From contig NZ_CANLZZ010000002.1 of the NCBI RefSeq assembly GCF_947495725.1, positions 124,001-188,000 of the forward strand: DNA of 64,000 bases, in the 5' to 3' direction. The position numbers and the translations under genes were made by a program. Positions 8,721 to 17,742 of this stretch are shown piece after piece (position 1 is the stretch's first letter; each line of letters begins with the position of its first letter). Under the pieces are notes generated by a model that did not search any database, had not been told where the DNA came from, and saw only the letters and a list, made by a program, of their open reading frames with translations. The DNA comes from an uncultured Lutibacter sp. Lineage in GTDB: Bacteria; Bacteroidota; Bacteroidia; Flavobacteriales; Flavobacteriaceae.

Positions 8721-9359
8721 CCATTCATTAAAAAATTGCTGAAGATATGTTTCCATAAATTTGTGACGCTCTTCAGCAATTTTTTTTCCTGTTTCAGTAT
8801 TCATTCTTTCTTTTAACAATAGTAATTTTTCGTAAAAGTGATTAATAGTAGGAGCAACTGAATTTTTGTATTCCTCCTTTGTCATATTTAAATTTGGAGC
8901 AATTTCAGGATTGTATAAAGGTCTGTTTTTAAAACCACCGTAGTTAAAACAACGAGCAATTCCAATGGCTCCAATGGCATCTAACCTATCAGCATCTTGC
9001 AAAACATCTAATTCGGGCGACGAAAAATTTTGGTTAAAGTTTCCTCCTTTGAATGAAATATTTTTAATAATATGTTCAATATGAATAATTATTTCTTCTG
9101 AAACCTGTTGACTCTCTAAAAATTCGCGGGCTACTTTTGGGCCAACAGTTTCATCTCCGTCATGAAATTTAGAATCTGCAATATCATGAAGTAAAGCGCC
9201 TAATTCTACCACAAAAATATCTACATTTTCTGTAGCGGCTATTAGTTTTGCATTGTTCCAAACACGTAAAATATGAAACCAATCATGTCCTCCTTCAGCA
9301 TCGCATAAAGATTGTTGTACAAACGATTTAGTATTTGAAATTATTGCTTTTTTATTCAT
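8706..9359 (-). CDS. HD-domain phosphohydrolase
   Basis: A 217-residue cytoplasmic protein of the HD superfamily, YedJ-like. Metal ligands are visible in order: His at about 29 (GHDWFH), His-Asp at about 58-59 (ALLHDIAD), and Asp in DADRLDAIG at about 127-135. Such enzymes hydrolyse phosphate mono- or diesters, often nucleotides; the substrate here is not known. It is convergent with the YceI gene. The hairpin of the MFS gene separates it from the upstream minus-strand operon. Confidence 0.9.
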   Translation of the reverse strand: MNKKAIISNTKSFVQQSLCDAEGGHDWFHILRVWNNAKLIAATENVDIFVVELGALLHDIADSKFHDGDETVGPKVAREFLESQQVSEEIIIHIEHIIKNISFKGGNFNQNFSSPELDVLQDADRLDAIGAIGIARCFNYGGFKNRPLYNPEIAPNLNMTKEEYKNSVAPTINHFYEKLLLLKERMNTETGKKIAEERHKFMETYLQQFFNEWNGLN

Positions 9360-9372
9360 GAGGTAAAAATAA

Positions 9373-9401
9373 AAAATCCGCCTAATTAATAAGCGGATTT
9401 T
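9373..9401 (-). terminator. Terminator of the minus-strand sugar genes
   Basis: AAAATCCGC and GCGGATTTT pair across 11 bases. Read on the minus strand it is followed by a T-rich tract. It closes the two-gene minus operon ending with the MFS gene. Confidence 0.85.
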
Positions 9402-9424
9402 ATTTAAATGTTGTTTAAATAAAG

Positions 9425-10636
9425 CTATTTAATTCTTAAAGCTTCCAATTTTTTACGATTAAAAAATAATATTCCAAAAAGTACAATTAAAACCATAGGG
9501 AATATTGCAATATTACTCAAAGTTTCTTGTCCTGCTATTAATTCTGCTTGTTCTATAGAAACGCCCGATTCAATAGCAGTTGCTTTTGCACCATCTAGCC
9601 AAGAGCCGATTACTGGCTGCCAAATACTTGTAGCAAACATTCCTGCTCCTCCAATTAGAGACATTCCCAATGCGCCTGTTTTTGGAAGGTATTCACTTAC
9701 AAATCCAATCATGGTAGGCCAAAAATAACATACTCCAATTGCAAATAAAATTGCCGATACATATACCATTCCACCAGTTGCAGAACTCATCATATATATT
9801 GCAATAAATGCAATTATTGCAGATGCTAATAAAACGCCTGGAGGATTTAATTTGTGAATAATTGGACCTGCAAAATAACGACCAACAGCCATTAAACCAG
9901 TTACCATAGCTAAAATTAACATGGGACTTGCACCACTATTACCTAATATTTTTTCAACCCACTGTTGCGTACCCAGCTCTGTTGTTGCTGTTAAAGTCAT
10001 ACAAATTACCATAAAGATAAAAAGTGGTGTTAATAAACTTTTTATATTCATTGAAGTATCGGCAACCATATTTTCGTTTTTTGGAAATTTTTGTCCAAAA
10101 AATAAGAAACCATAAAGTAATGTAGGAATTAACATACTTGCAATTTGAAGTTGCCAACTTAAGCCAGCGTCAGTTAAAAATTTAGATAATAATGCACCAA
10201 TTACAATACCACCTGGAAACCAAACGTGAAACTTATTAAGCATTGTTGTTCTGTTTTTTGAATACATATCTGCTACTAATGGATTACAAGCAGCTTCAAC
10301 AGATCCATTGGCAAAACCAATAAAGAAAGTAGAAATAAGTAATGTCCAAAAACCACCTGCAAAAATGGTTAATATAATTCCTAATAAATGAGATATAAAA
10401 GCGATAATCATTAATTTTCGAGCACCTAAAGTATTATAAACAAGTCCTCCAAAAATTGTAGCAATAGGAAATCCTAAAAAGGCCATACTATTTACCCACC
10501 CTAATTGAGTATCTGTTAGGCCAAAATCTGTACCTAATTGCCCTAAAATTCCTGCTCTAATTGCAAATGTCATTGCCGTAACTACTAATGAAATGCAAGC
10601 TGCTAAAAAGAGCCTGTTTTTGTTAATTTGTTCCAT
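9425..10636 (-). CDS. MFS transporter, probable sugar or oxidised-sugar permease
   Basis: A 403-residue inner-membrane protein with about twelve hydrophobic segments. It has the MFS loop motif between helices 2 and 3 (GGLVYNTLGARKLM) and a normal length. It lies 32 bases downstream of the TIM-barrel gene on the same strand and divergent from the GMC/Gfo operon. That context suggests it imports the product of the periplasmic 3-keto-sugar pathway. This is inference; the substrate is not readable from the sequence. Confidence 0.85.
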   Translation of the reverse strand: MEQINKNRLFLAACISLVVTAMTFAIRAGILGQLGTDFGLTDTQLGWVNSMAFLGFPIATIFGGLVYNTLGARKLMIIAFISHLLGIILTIFAGGFWTLLISTFFIGFANGSVEAACNPLVADMYSKNRTTMLNKFHVWFPGGIVIGALLSKFLTDAGLSWQLQIASMLIPTLLYGFLFFGQKFPKNENMVADTSMNIKSLLTPLFIFMVICMTLTATTELGTQQWVEKILGNSGASPMLILAMVTGLMAVGRYFAGPIIHKLNPPGVLLASAIIAFIAIYMMSSATGGMVYVSAILFAIGVCYFWPTMIGFVSEYLPKTGALGMSLIGGAGMFATSIWQPVIGSWLDGAKATAIESGVSIEQAELIAGQETLSNIAIFPMVLIVLFGILFFNRKKLEALRIK

Positions 10637-10668
10637 GTATTTATATATTGGTTTGGTTAATTACTTAA

Positions 10669-11622
10669 TTATGATAATTGATTGCCAACTTTAATTAAAA
10701 GATCTCTTGTTAATTCAATTCCCTTTTCTTCTGACACATTGTTGCCTTCAAATTCAATTCCAACAAAACTATTGTACCCAGAATTTTTTACCATTTTCAT
10801 TACTTTTAAATAGTCAATAGTGGTTTCATTTCCATTTGAATCAAAATCATAAGATTTTGCACTCACGGCTTTGGCAAATGGTAGCAATTCTTGTATGCCG
10901 GTATAACGATCGTAATCTTCAATGCAATTTTTATCTTTATCTTTTTTAATACAGAAATTACCAAAATCTGGTAAAGTACCGCAGTTTTTATTTTGAATAT
11001 TATTGAAAACAGTTTTCATCCAAGCTCCATTTGAAGAGAAGCCACCATGATTTTCTACTAATACATTAATGTTTGATCCTTTTGCAAATTCTGATAGTTT
11101 TGATAAGGAATCAATACTGTCTTTTATGGCGTCATCTTTGTTAATTCCACCAGCTAAATTTACTCGAATTGCATGGCAACCTAAAAAATGAGCAGCTTCA
11201 ATCCATTTATAATGATTTTCTATTGCTTGTAACCTTTGTTTTGCGTCTGGGTTTGCTAATGAACCTTCGCCATCAATCATTATCAATACATTTTTTTGAC
11301 CTTCCGAATTGGCTCTTAAATTCATTTCTTTCAAATACGAGAAATTTTTTGCCTTATCTTTAAAAAAGCCATTTACATATTCTAAACCTTCACAACCAAA
11401 ACTTCTAGATTTTGAAGCGAAATCTAAATTATCTATGGTGTTTTTACGTAGCGCTCTGTGTAAAGACCATTGTGCTAAAGAAATTTTAAAAAATAAAGGA
11501 CTTTTTATTTCAATTATAGAAGTTGTTTTTTCTTTTGAAAATGATTTGCAATTATACAAACCTAAAATAGCTAAACCGGCACTGGCTTTAGATGTTTTAG
11601 CAATAAAATTTCTACGCTTCAT
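10669..11622 (-). CDS. Tat-exported sugar isomerase/epimerase-like TIM barrel
   Basis: A 317-residue protein of the AP-endonuclease-2/xylose-isomerase-like TIM-barrel family. The N-terminus KRRNFIAK, a hydrophobic stretch and LGLYNC suggest a twin-arginine signal and possibly a lipid anchor at Cys about 25. Barrel strands include LVENHGG and the C-terminal FVGIEFEG, typical metal-ligand positions. In 3-keto-sugar clusters this family supplies hydratase or isomerase steps. It is the first gene of the minus operon with the MFS transporter. Confidence 0.85.
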   Translation of the reverse strand: MKRRNFIAKTSKASAGLAILGLYNCKSFSKEKTTSIIEIKSPLFFKISLAQWSLHRALRKNTIDNLDFASKSRSFGCEGLEYVNGFFKDKAKNFSYLKEMNLRANSEGQKNVLIMIDGEGSLANPDAKQRLQAIENHYKWIEAAHFLGCHAIRVNLAGGINKDDAIKDSIDSLSKLSEFAKGSNINVLVENHGGFSSNGAWMKTVFNNIQNKNCGTLPDFGNFCIKKDKDKNCIEDYDRYTGIQELLPFAKAVSAKSYDFDSNGNETTIDYLKVMKMVKNSGYNSFVGIEFEGNNVSEEKGIELTRDLLIKVGNQLS

Positions 11623-11726
11623 ACAATAGGGTTTTAAAATTAATAGTTTATAAAAATACTTATAAAATGGGTTTTTTGAATTTTTGAATACGCAAATTAC
11701 TTATTTTATATTAGTTAGGGAATTAG

Positions 11727-11756
11727 ATTCAATTTTTTTATATTTAAAAATTGAAT
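11727..11756. promoter_or_regulatory. AT-rich dyad in the divergent promoter region
   Basis: ATTCAATTTTT and AAAAATTGAAT (eleven-base arms, eight-base spacer) stand 23 bases before the GMC start, in the 156-base gap between the divergent sugar operons. It may be an operator or a leader hairpin. No convincing TAnnTTTG was found for either operon. Confidence 0.35.
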
Positions 11757-11778
11757 TCAAATATAATTTATTCATTTA

Positions 11779-13491
11779 ATGCAAGAAGAAAAAATATTGG
11801 AACATCCCGATAAATATGATGCCATTGTTATTGGCACAGGAATTACAGGAGGATGGGCAGCAAAAGAACTTTGTGAAAACGGATTAAAGACATTAGTTCT
11901 TGAAAGAGGAAGAGATGTTAAGCATATTGTTGATTACCCAACTATGAATCAAGATCCGTGGGATTTTAAATACAGAGGTAACAAAAATCCAGAAGATATA
12001 GAACAGAAACCCAAACAAAATAGATCTTATGTTTTAAATCCGGCTAGTGCCCACTGGTTTGTAAATGATTTTAAACATCCTTATAATGAGGAAAAGAGAT
12101 TTGACTGGATTCGTGGTTATCATGTAGGAGGAAGATCTTTAATGTGGGCAAGACAATCTTATAGATTAAGCGATATAGATTTTGAAGCAAATAAAAAAGA
12201 TGGACACGGTGTAGATTGGCCTGTGCGTTATAAAGATATAGCTCCTTGGTACGATAAAGTTGAAGAATTTATTGGTGTTTCTGGTGAGAACTTAGGATTA
12301 CCTCAATTACCTGATGGCAAGTTTGGTCCACCAATGGAGTTAAATTGTGTAGAGAAAGAATTACAGAAAAAAATTTCAGAAAATTATTCAGACCGACAAT
12401 TAACTATTGGAAGATGTGCCCATAAAACTGGAGATGCCGTGCACGAAGGAAGATCTAATTGTCAGTTTAGAGATAGATGCGTAAGAGGCTGTCCTTTTGG
12501 AGGTTATTTTAGCAGTAATTCATCAACACTTCCAGCTGCCGAAAAAACAGGTAATATGCATTTGAGACCAAATTCAATAGCTTATGAAATTGTTTATGAC
12601 GAGAAGATTAAAAAAGCTACGGGAGTAAAAATTGTAGATGCGGAGACAAAAGAGAAGATATTTTTTAAAGCGGATATCATTTTTAGTTGTGCCTCGGCAA
12701 TAGCTTCAGCAGGTATATTAATGCAATCTAAATCTAAACGATTTCCAAATGGATTGGGGAACGATAGTGGAGAGTTAGGTCATAACGTTATGGATCATAC
12801 TAGCGGAGCAGGTGCTTCTGCAACAGTTGAAGGTTTTGAAGATGTTTATTATAAAGGTAGACGGCCAAGTGGTTTTTATATACCACGTTTTAGAAATATA
12901 AATAAAGAAACGAAAAATAAAGGTTTTTTAAGAGGGTATGGGTACCAAGGTAGTGGAAGAAGATCGAATTGGAAAAGAGCATTAAATGAAATGACTTTTG
13001 GAGAAAACTTAAAAGAAGATTTATTAAAACCAGGAGAATGGACTATTAGGATTGGAGCTTTTGGAGAATGCTTGCCTTACCACGATAATAAAATAACATT
13101 GAATTATGAGAAATTAGATGAATGGGGATTACCTACTATCAATTTTAATGTTGAATATAAGGAAAACGAATTGAAAATGAAGGAGGACATGAAGAATGAG
13201 GCAGTGGAAATTCTAAAAACTGCAGGCTTTAAAAATGTTAAGGGTTATAATAAAAAATCTTTTCCTGGAATAGCAATACATGAAATGGGTTCGGCAAGAA
13301 TGGGACACGACCCAAAAACATCTATTTTAAATAAATACAATCAAATTCATACTGTACCTAATGTGTATGTTACCGATGGTGCATTTATGGCTTCATCTGC
13401 TTGTCAAAATCCATCATTAACGTATATGGCTTTTACAGCAAGAGCGGCAAATCACGCGGTCAAAGAATTTAATAAAAGGCATAAGAAATAA
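11779..13491 (+). CDS. GMC oxidoreductase, likely glucoside 3-dehydrogenase large subunit
   Basis: A 570-residue FAD enzyme. The FAD-binding motif AIVIGTGITGGWAAKEL is at about 15-31, and GGRSLMWARQS at about 117-127 is the second GMC signature. The catalytic pair is His at about 501 (IAIHEMGSARMG) and Asn at about 544 (CQNPS). Cysteines at about 213, 228, 234 and 238 could hold an Fe-S cluster, as reported for related bacterial FAD dehydrogenases. There is no signal peptide; the next gene encodes the small subunit with one. Four bases separate the two. C3 oxidation of glycosides is the likeliest role from context. Confidence 0.88.
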   Translation: MQEEKILEHPDKYDAIVIGTGITGGWAAKELCENGLKTLVLERGRDVKHIVDYPTMNQDPWDFKYRGNKNPEDIEQKPKQNRSYVLNPASAHWFVNDFKHPYNEEKRFDWIRGYHVGGRSLMWARQSYRLSDIDFEANKKDGHGVDWPVRYKDIAPWYDKVEEFIGVSGENLGLPQLPDGKFGPPMELNCVEKELQKKISENYSDRQLTIGRCAHKTGDAVHEGRSNCQFRDRCVRGCPFGGYFSSNSSTLPAAEKTGNMHLRPNSIAYEIVYDEKIKKATGVKIVDAETKEKIFFKADIIFSCASAIASAGILMQSKSKRFPNGLGNDSGELGHNVMDHTSGAGASATVEGFEDVYYKGRRPSGFYIPRFRNINKETKNKGFLRGYGYQGSGRRSNWKRALNEMTFGENLKEDLLKPGEWTIRIGAFGECLPYHDNKITLNYEKLDEWGLPTINFNVEYKENELKMKEDMKNEAVEILKTAGFKNVKGYNKKSFPGIAIHEMGSARMGHDPKTSILNKYNQIHTVPNVYVTDGAFMASSACQNPSLTYMAFTARAANHAVKEFNKRHKK

Positions 13492-13495
13492 TAAT

Positions 13496-14119
13496 ATGGA
13501 CAGAAGATTAGCACTAAAAAATTTGACACTTGGAATTGGGTATGCAGTTGCCGCACCAACTGTTTTTAATTTATTATCATCTTGTACTGAAAAAACAGCA
13601 TCATGGAAACCATTATTTTTTTCAGAAGAGGAAAAGTTTATGGTTACACAAATAGTGGATATAATTTTGCCTAAATCAGATGTTGTTGGAGCATTAGAGG
13701 TTAACGTACCTCAATTTATGGACTTAATGTACTTTGAAGTTGAAAAGGAACCAAATAAAAAAATAGTTCAAAAAGGAGCAAGTTTATTTCAAGAGAAATT
13801 TGAAAACACTTTTAATAAATCGATTTTAAAAGGAAGAAAAGAAGAATTTGAACAAATTTTCAAGACGTTTTTTAATCTTTCTGTAGAAGAATCATCTAGG
13901 ATTTTAAAAGAACAAAAGCAAAAAGAAAAAGCTATTTCACAAGATAGAAAACCTCAATATTTAATGTATAAGTTTTTATTTTCAATAAGACATTATACCA
14001 TTTTTGGTTACTGCACTTCTGAAAAAGTTGGAGAAAATGTTTTAAGTTACGATCCTATCCCAGGAAATTATGAAGGTTGTGTTCCCTTATCCGATGTTGG
14101 AAACGCTTGGTCATTATAA
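13496..14119 (+). CDS. Gluconate 2-dehydrogenase subunit 3 family protein
   Basis: A 207-residue small subunit that partners GMC dehydrogenases. The N-terminus DRRLALKN is a twin-arginine-like motif followed by a hydrophobic stretch and LLSSC (Cys about 30), so it may be Tat-exported and lipid-anchored. The body has the family features FFSEEEKFMVTQIVDIILP and a C-terminal GYCTSE. The likely job is to carry the signal-less FAD subunit across the membrane. No cytochrome c subunit follows, unlike several known glucoside 3-dehydrogenases. Confidence 0.85.
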   Translation: MDRRLALKNLTLGIGYAVAAPTVFNLLSSCTEKTASWKPLFFSEEEKFMVTQIVDIILPKSDVVGALEVNVPQFMDLMYFEVEKEPNKKIVQKGASLFQEKFENTFNKSILKGRKEEFEQIFKTFFNLSVEESSRILKEQKQKEKAISQDRKPQYLMYKFLFSIRHYTIFGYCTSEKVGENVLSYDPIPGNYEGCVPLSDVGNAWSL

Positions 14120-14128
14120 AATTTAAGT

Positions 14129-14911
14129 ATGAAAAAAATATCAATTATAACGGTTTTACTATTTACAATTACTTTTTTATGTAAAGCTCAAAGTAACAAC
14201 GAAAAATGGGTTTCTATTTTTAATGGAAAAGATTTAACAGACTGGAATGTTAAAATTACTGGCCATAAATTAAATGAAAATTATAAAAATACTTTTAGAG
14301 TTGTTGAAGGAGGGGTTTTACAGGTTAATTATGACGAATATGAAAATACCTTTAATAATTCATTTGGACATATTTTTTATAAAAACCCATATTCTAATTA
14401 TAAATTGCGATTAGAATATAGATTTATTGGTGAACAACTAGAAGATATGGCTAGTTGGGCAACAAAAAATAGTGGTGTTATGATTCATTGTCAATCTCCA
14501 GAAACGATGCACATTAATCAAAAATTCCCCGTTTCAATTGAAGTTCAATTGTTGGGAGGTTTAGGTAAAGAAGAAAGACCAACAGGGAATGTTTGTACAC
14601 CTGGAACTCATATTTATTTAAAAGATGATTTAGAAAAAAAACACTGTATTAAATCAAGCTCTAAAACATTTCATAGAGACCAATGGGTACAACTTGAAAT
14701 TTTGGTTAAAAACGATTCTATTATTTCTCATAAAATAAATGGAGAAACAGTGATGACATATTACAAGCCTCAGATTGGTGGAAAAGTAGATTTTAATGTT
14801 GAATTTTGGAAGAAAAAAGAAGGAGAACCTTTAAAAGAAGGGTTTATTTCACTTCAAAGCGAAAGTCACCCAGTTGAGTTTAGAAATATAGAATTATTAG
14901 AAATTAAATAA
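14129..14911 (+). CDS. DUF1080 / 3-keto-disaccharide hydrolase family protein
   Basis: A 260-residue exported protein with a signal peptide ending near CKAQ (about residue 21). The DUF1080 fold, a concanavalin-like beta sandwich, begins with WVSIFNGKDLTDWNVK and includes NSGVMIHCQ and the C-terminal FISLQSESHPVEFRNI. Members act on glycosides already oxidised at C3, where the glycosidic bond is labile. It is nine bases after the subunit-3 gene and twelve before the Gfo/Idh/MocA gene, inside the operon that would supply such substrates. Confidence 0.9.
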   Translation: MKKISIITVLLFTITFLCKAQSNNEKWVSIFNGKDLTDWNVKITGHKLNENYKNTFRVVEGGVLQVNYDEYENTFNNSFGHIFYKNPYSNYKLRLEYRFIGEQLEDMASWATKNSGVMIHCQSPETMHINQKFPVSIEVQLLGGLGKEERPTGNVCTPGTHIYLKDDLEKKHCIKSSSKTFHRDQWVQLEILVKNDSIISHKINGETVMTYYKPQIGGKVDFNVEFWKKKEGEPLKEGFISLQSESHPVEFRNIELLEIK

Positions 14912-14923
14912 ACATACCAACCC

Positions 14924-16252
14924 ATGAATCAATTCAAAAAAAATCTGTCAAGACGAAATTTTGTGAAAGAATCAACACTACTTACAGGAGGAATATTATT
15001 AGCACCTTCTATTCTTTCATCAGCACCATTATTTAAAAGTGAAAAGAAATTAAAATTGGCAATTGTTGGTTGTGGAGGAAGAGGATCTGGAGCAGGAAGC
15101 CAAGCGTTAAAGGCAGATGAAAATGTTGAATTGGTTGCAATGGCCGATTTATTTCAAGATAGATTAGATAAAGCTTATAAGAATTTGTCAAGCGCATTTG
15201 GAACAGACAAAATAAAGGTATCCGAAGCAAATAAATTTGTTGGTTTTGGTTCATATAAAAAAGCAATTGACGAGGCCGATGTTGTAATTTTAGCAACACC
15301 ACCAGGTTTTAGACCGCAACATTTTGAATATGCAATTAAACAAGGTAAACATGTGTTTATGGAAAAGCCAGTTGCAACTGATGTGGCTGGGATTAAAAAG
15401 GTTTTGGAAGCTGCGAAATTGGCAAAAGCTAATAATCTAAGCGTTGTTGTTGGTTTACAAAGAAGGTATCAGCAAAATTATTTAGAAGCATTTAAAAGAA
15501 TTCAAAAAGGAGATATTGGAAAAATTATTTCGGGACAAGTATATTGGAATGGAGCCGGAGTTTGGGTAAGACCTAGGCAAGAAAATTGGACTGAAATGCA
15601 ATACCAAATGAGAAACTGGTATTATTTTAATTGGATTTGTGGCGATCATATTTTAGAACAACATGTTCATAATATTGATGTCGCCAATTGGTTTATTGGC
15701 GAATATCCTATACAAGCACAAGGAATGGGAGGAAGAGAGGTTAGAAAAGGAAAAGACCATGGTCAAATTTTTGATCATCATTTTGTTGAATTTGAATACC
15801 CTGGAGGAGCTGTAATTTCAAGTCAATGTAGACATCAAAAAGATTGTATGAAACGTGTTTCTGAAACTTTTCAAGGAACGGAAGGAACCGTAAATACAAG
15901 CGGAAGAAATATTGCATCTTTAAAATCATACAAAGGTAAGGAGCTTTATTTGCACAATGGTAAAGGAAATAAAAATCCTTACCAAGAAGAACATGACCAA
16001 TTATTTGCATCAATTAGAAACGGAAAACCAATAAATAATACGGAATACGGAGCAAAAAGCACTATGGCGGCAATAATGGGCAGAATGGCAACTTATACCG
16101 GAGAAGTTATTACCTGGGATGCTGCAATGAATTCATCACATTTATTAGTGCCAGACGAAAATTCTTTAACTTGGGAAACTATTCCGCCAGTTGTTCCAGA
16201 TTTGGATGGGAATTACCCAATTCCCGTGCCAGGCGTAACCAAGATAATTTAG
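14924..16252 (+). CDS. Tat-exported Gfo/Idh/MocA oxidoreductase
   Basis: A 442-residue NAD(P)-dependent sugar oxidoreductase. A twin-arginine signal (LSRRNFVKES, residues about 8-17) precedes the Rossmann motif LAIVGCGGRGSGAG at about 45-58. EKPVATDV, with the conserved catalytic-region Lys, is at about 147. Family members of this exported type oxidise or reduce sugar hydroxyls, often at C3, with tightly bound cofactor, which would explain Tat export. It lies between DUF1080 and a TIM-barrel gene in the same operon. Confidence 0.9.
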   Translation: MNQFKKNLSRRNFVKESTLLTGGILLAPSILSSAPLFKSEKKLKLAIVGCGGRGSGAGSQALKADENVELVAMADLFQDRLDKAYKNLSSAFGTDKIKVSEANKFVGFGSYKKAIDEADVVILATPPGFRPQHFEYAIKQGKHVFMEKPVATDVAGIKKVLEAAKLAKANNLSVVVGLQRRYQQNYLEAFKRIQKGDIGKIISGQVYWNGAGVWVRPRQENWTEMQYQMRNWYYFNWICGDHILEQHVHNIDVANWFIGEYPIQAQGMGGREVRKGKDHGQIFDHHFVEFEYPGGAVISSQCRHQKDCMKRVSETFQGTEGTVNTSGRNIASLKSYKGKELYLHNGKGNKNPYQEEHDQLFASIRNGKPINNTEYGAKSTMAAIMGRMATYTGEVITWDAAMNSSHLLVPDENSLTWETIPPVVPDLDGNYPIPVPGVTKII

Positions 16253-16284
16253 TTAATTTTAGAATTACATAAATAACAAAGTTT

Positions 16285-17211
16285 ATGGAAAGAAGATCAT
16301 TTATAAAAAAAACTGTAGTTGCTGCATCTGTAGCTGGATTGGGTGTTACAGGTATAAAAGGAATGGAGATACCCGGATTAGGAAGTGAGAATTTAAATCC
16401 TTTTAAATTAAAATATGCACCTCATTTAGGAATGTTTAAGCACCATGCGGGAAAAGATGAGATTGATCAAATAAATTTTATGGCAGATCAAGGTTTTGTG
16501 GCTTTTGAAGATAATGGTATGAAAAAAAAACCAGTTGAACTTCAAGAGAAAATGGCACAAACAATGTTAAAAAGGAACATGACTATGGGTGTATTTGTTG
16601 CTCATAAAATTTATTGGAAGGAGCCAAGTTTAACGTCAGGAAAAGAGAGTTTTAGAAGTGAATTTTTACAGCAAATAAAAGAATCAGTTGAAGTTGCTAA
16701 ACGGGTTAATGCTAAATGGATGACCGTAGTTCCTGGTTTTGTTGATTTAAAACAAGATATTGGTTATCAAACTGCAAATGTTGTTGAATCGCTAAAATAT
16801 GCTTCTGAAATATTAGAAAAACATAATTTAATAATGGTTTTGGAACCGTTAAATTTTTTTAATCATCCGGGTGCTTTTTTAAATAAGATTCCACAGGCAT
16901 ATCAAATTTGTAAAGCCGTAGATAGTGCATCGTGTAAAATATTGTTTGATGTTTATCATCAGCAAATTCATGAAGGAAATATTATTCCAAATATTGATAA
17001 GGCTTGGAACGAAATTGCATATTTCCAAATGGGAGATAATCCAGGAAGAAAAGAGCCTACGACCGGAGAAATTAATTATAAGAATATTTTTAAACATATT
17101 CATTCCAAGGGATTTGATGGTGTTTTAGGAATGGAACATGGAAATTCGTTAGAAGGTAAAGAGGGGGAGCTAGCTGTTATAAAGGCATACCAAGAAGTAG
17201 ATAATTTTTAA
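16285..17211 (+). CDS. Tat-exported hydroxypyruvate-isomerase-like TIM barrel
   Basis: A 308-residue TIM-barrel protein of the xylose-isomerase-like superfamily. The N-terminus ERRSFIKKT plus a hydrophobic stretch is a twin-arginine signal. Metal-ligand strands are LVMVLEPLN-like (MVLEPLNFF), ILFDVYHQQI and the C-terminal GMEHGNS. It resembles hydroxypyruvate isomerase but its export and operon place it in the keto-sugar pathway, perhaps as a hydratase or epimerase. It is the last gene of the plus operon, closed by a strong hairpin. Confidence 0.87.
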   Translation: MERRSFIKKTVVAASVAGLGVTGIKGMEIPGLGSENLNPFKLKYAPHLGMFKHHAGKDEIDQINFMADQGFVAFEDNGMKKKPVELQEKMAQTMLKRNMTMGVFVAHKIYWKEPSLTSGKESFRSEFLQQIKESVEVAKRVNAKWMTVVPGFVDLKQDIGYQTANVVESLKYASEILEKHNLIMVLEPLNFFNHPGAFLNKIPQAYQICKAVDSASCKILFDVYHQQIHEGNIIPNIDKAWNEIAYFQMGDNPGRKEPTTGEINYKNIFKHIHSKGFDGVLGMEHGNSLEGKEGELAVIKAYQEVDNF

Positions 17212-17212
17212 T

Positions 17213-17247
17213 AAAAAAAGGATGGTTTTTAAACCATCCTTTTTTTA
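17213..17247. terminator. Bidirectional terminator
   Basis: A run of A, then GGATGGTTT paired with AAACCATCC, then seven T. It serves the plus sugar operon and the convergent bacilliredoxin gene. Confidence 0.9.
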
Positions 17248-17264
17248 TTTGTGTATAAAATAAA

Positions 17265-17675
17265 TTAACAATATTCTTCGTAAGCTCCAGCTAAATTAGA
17301 AGCAATTACTTCTGCTGGTCTTCCTTCAATGTGATGTCTTTCTAGCATGTGTACTAAAACTCCATCTTTAAATAAAGCAATTGCTGGCGATGAAGGCGGA
17401 AAAGGAATCATAAATTCTCTTGCTTTTCCAGTTGCCTCAGCATCTACTCCTGCAAATACGGTAACTAAGTTATTTGGAACTTTATCAAATTGTAAAGATG
17501 CAATTGCTCCTGGACGACAAGTTCCTGCTGCGCAACCACATACCGAATTTACAACTACCAAAGTTGTGCCTTCTGTTTGTAACATTTTTTCAACTTCCTG
17601 AGCTGTGTGTAATGATATAAAACCAGCTTGCTCTAATTCTTCCTGCATTGGTCTTACTAATTCTGGTGGATACAT
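17265..17675 (-). CDS. BrxA/BrxB-type bacilliredoxin
   Basis: A 136-residue cytoplasmic thiol protein of the YphP/YqiW family. The active site is CGC at about residues 46-48, followed by C at about 53 in CRPGA. Family members remove bacillithiol from mixed disulfides. I start it at the ATG ending at 17675 (MYPPELV). That gives the usual length and places the start downstream of a strong promoter. The frame remains open 22 residues further upstream, but those overlap the promoter. Confidence 0.9.
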   Translation of the reverse strand: MYPPELVRPMQEELEQAGFISLHTAQEVEKMLQTEGTTLVVVNSVCGCAAGTCRPGAIASLQFDKVPNNLVTVFAGVDAEATGKAREFMIPFPPSSPAIALFKDGVLVHMLERHHIEGRPAEVIASNLAGAYEEYC

Positions 17676-17713
17676 ATTATTTTGATTTTTTTTATTAGAC
17701 GTAATTATAGGTG

Positions 17714-17742
17714 CAAACCTACATAATTTTTTTCTTTTCAAA
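17714..17742 (-). promoter_or_regulatory. Promoter of the bacilliredoxin gene
   Basis: On the minus strand TTTG, 17 bases, then TAGGTTTG is a full match to the Bacteroidota consensus. It predicts a start point near 17708, giving a leader of about 33 bases. Confidence 0.75.

Noticed and set aside
17676-17741. 22-codon upstream extension of the bacilliredoxin gene
   Set aside because: It overlaps a consensus promoter and is absent from the normal 136-residue family length.
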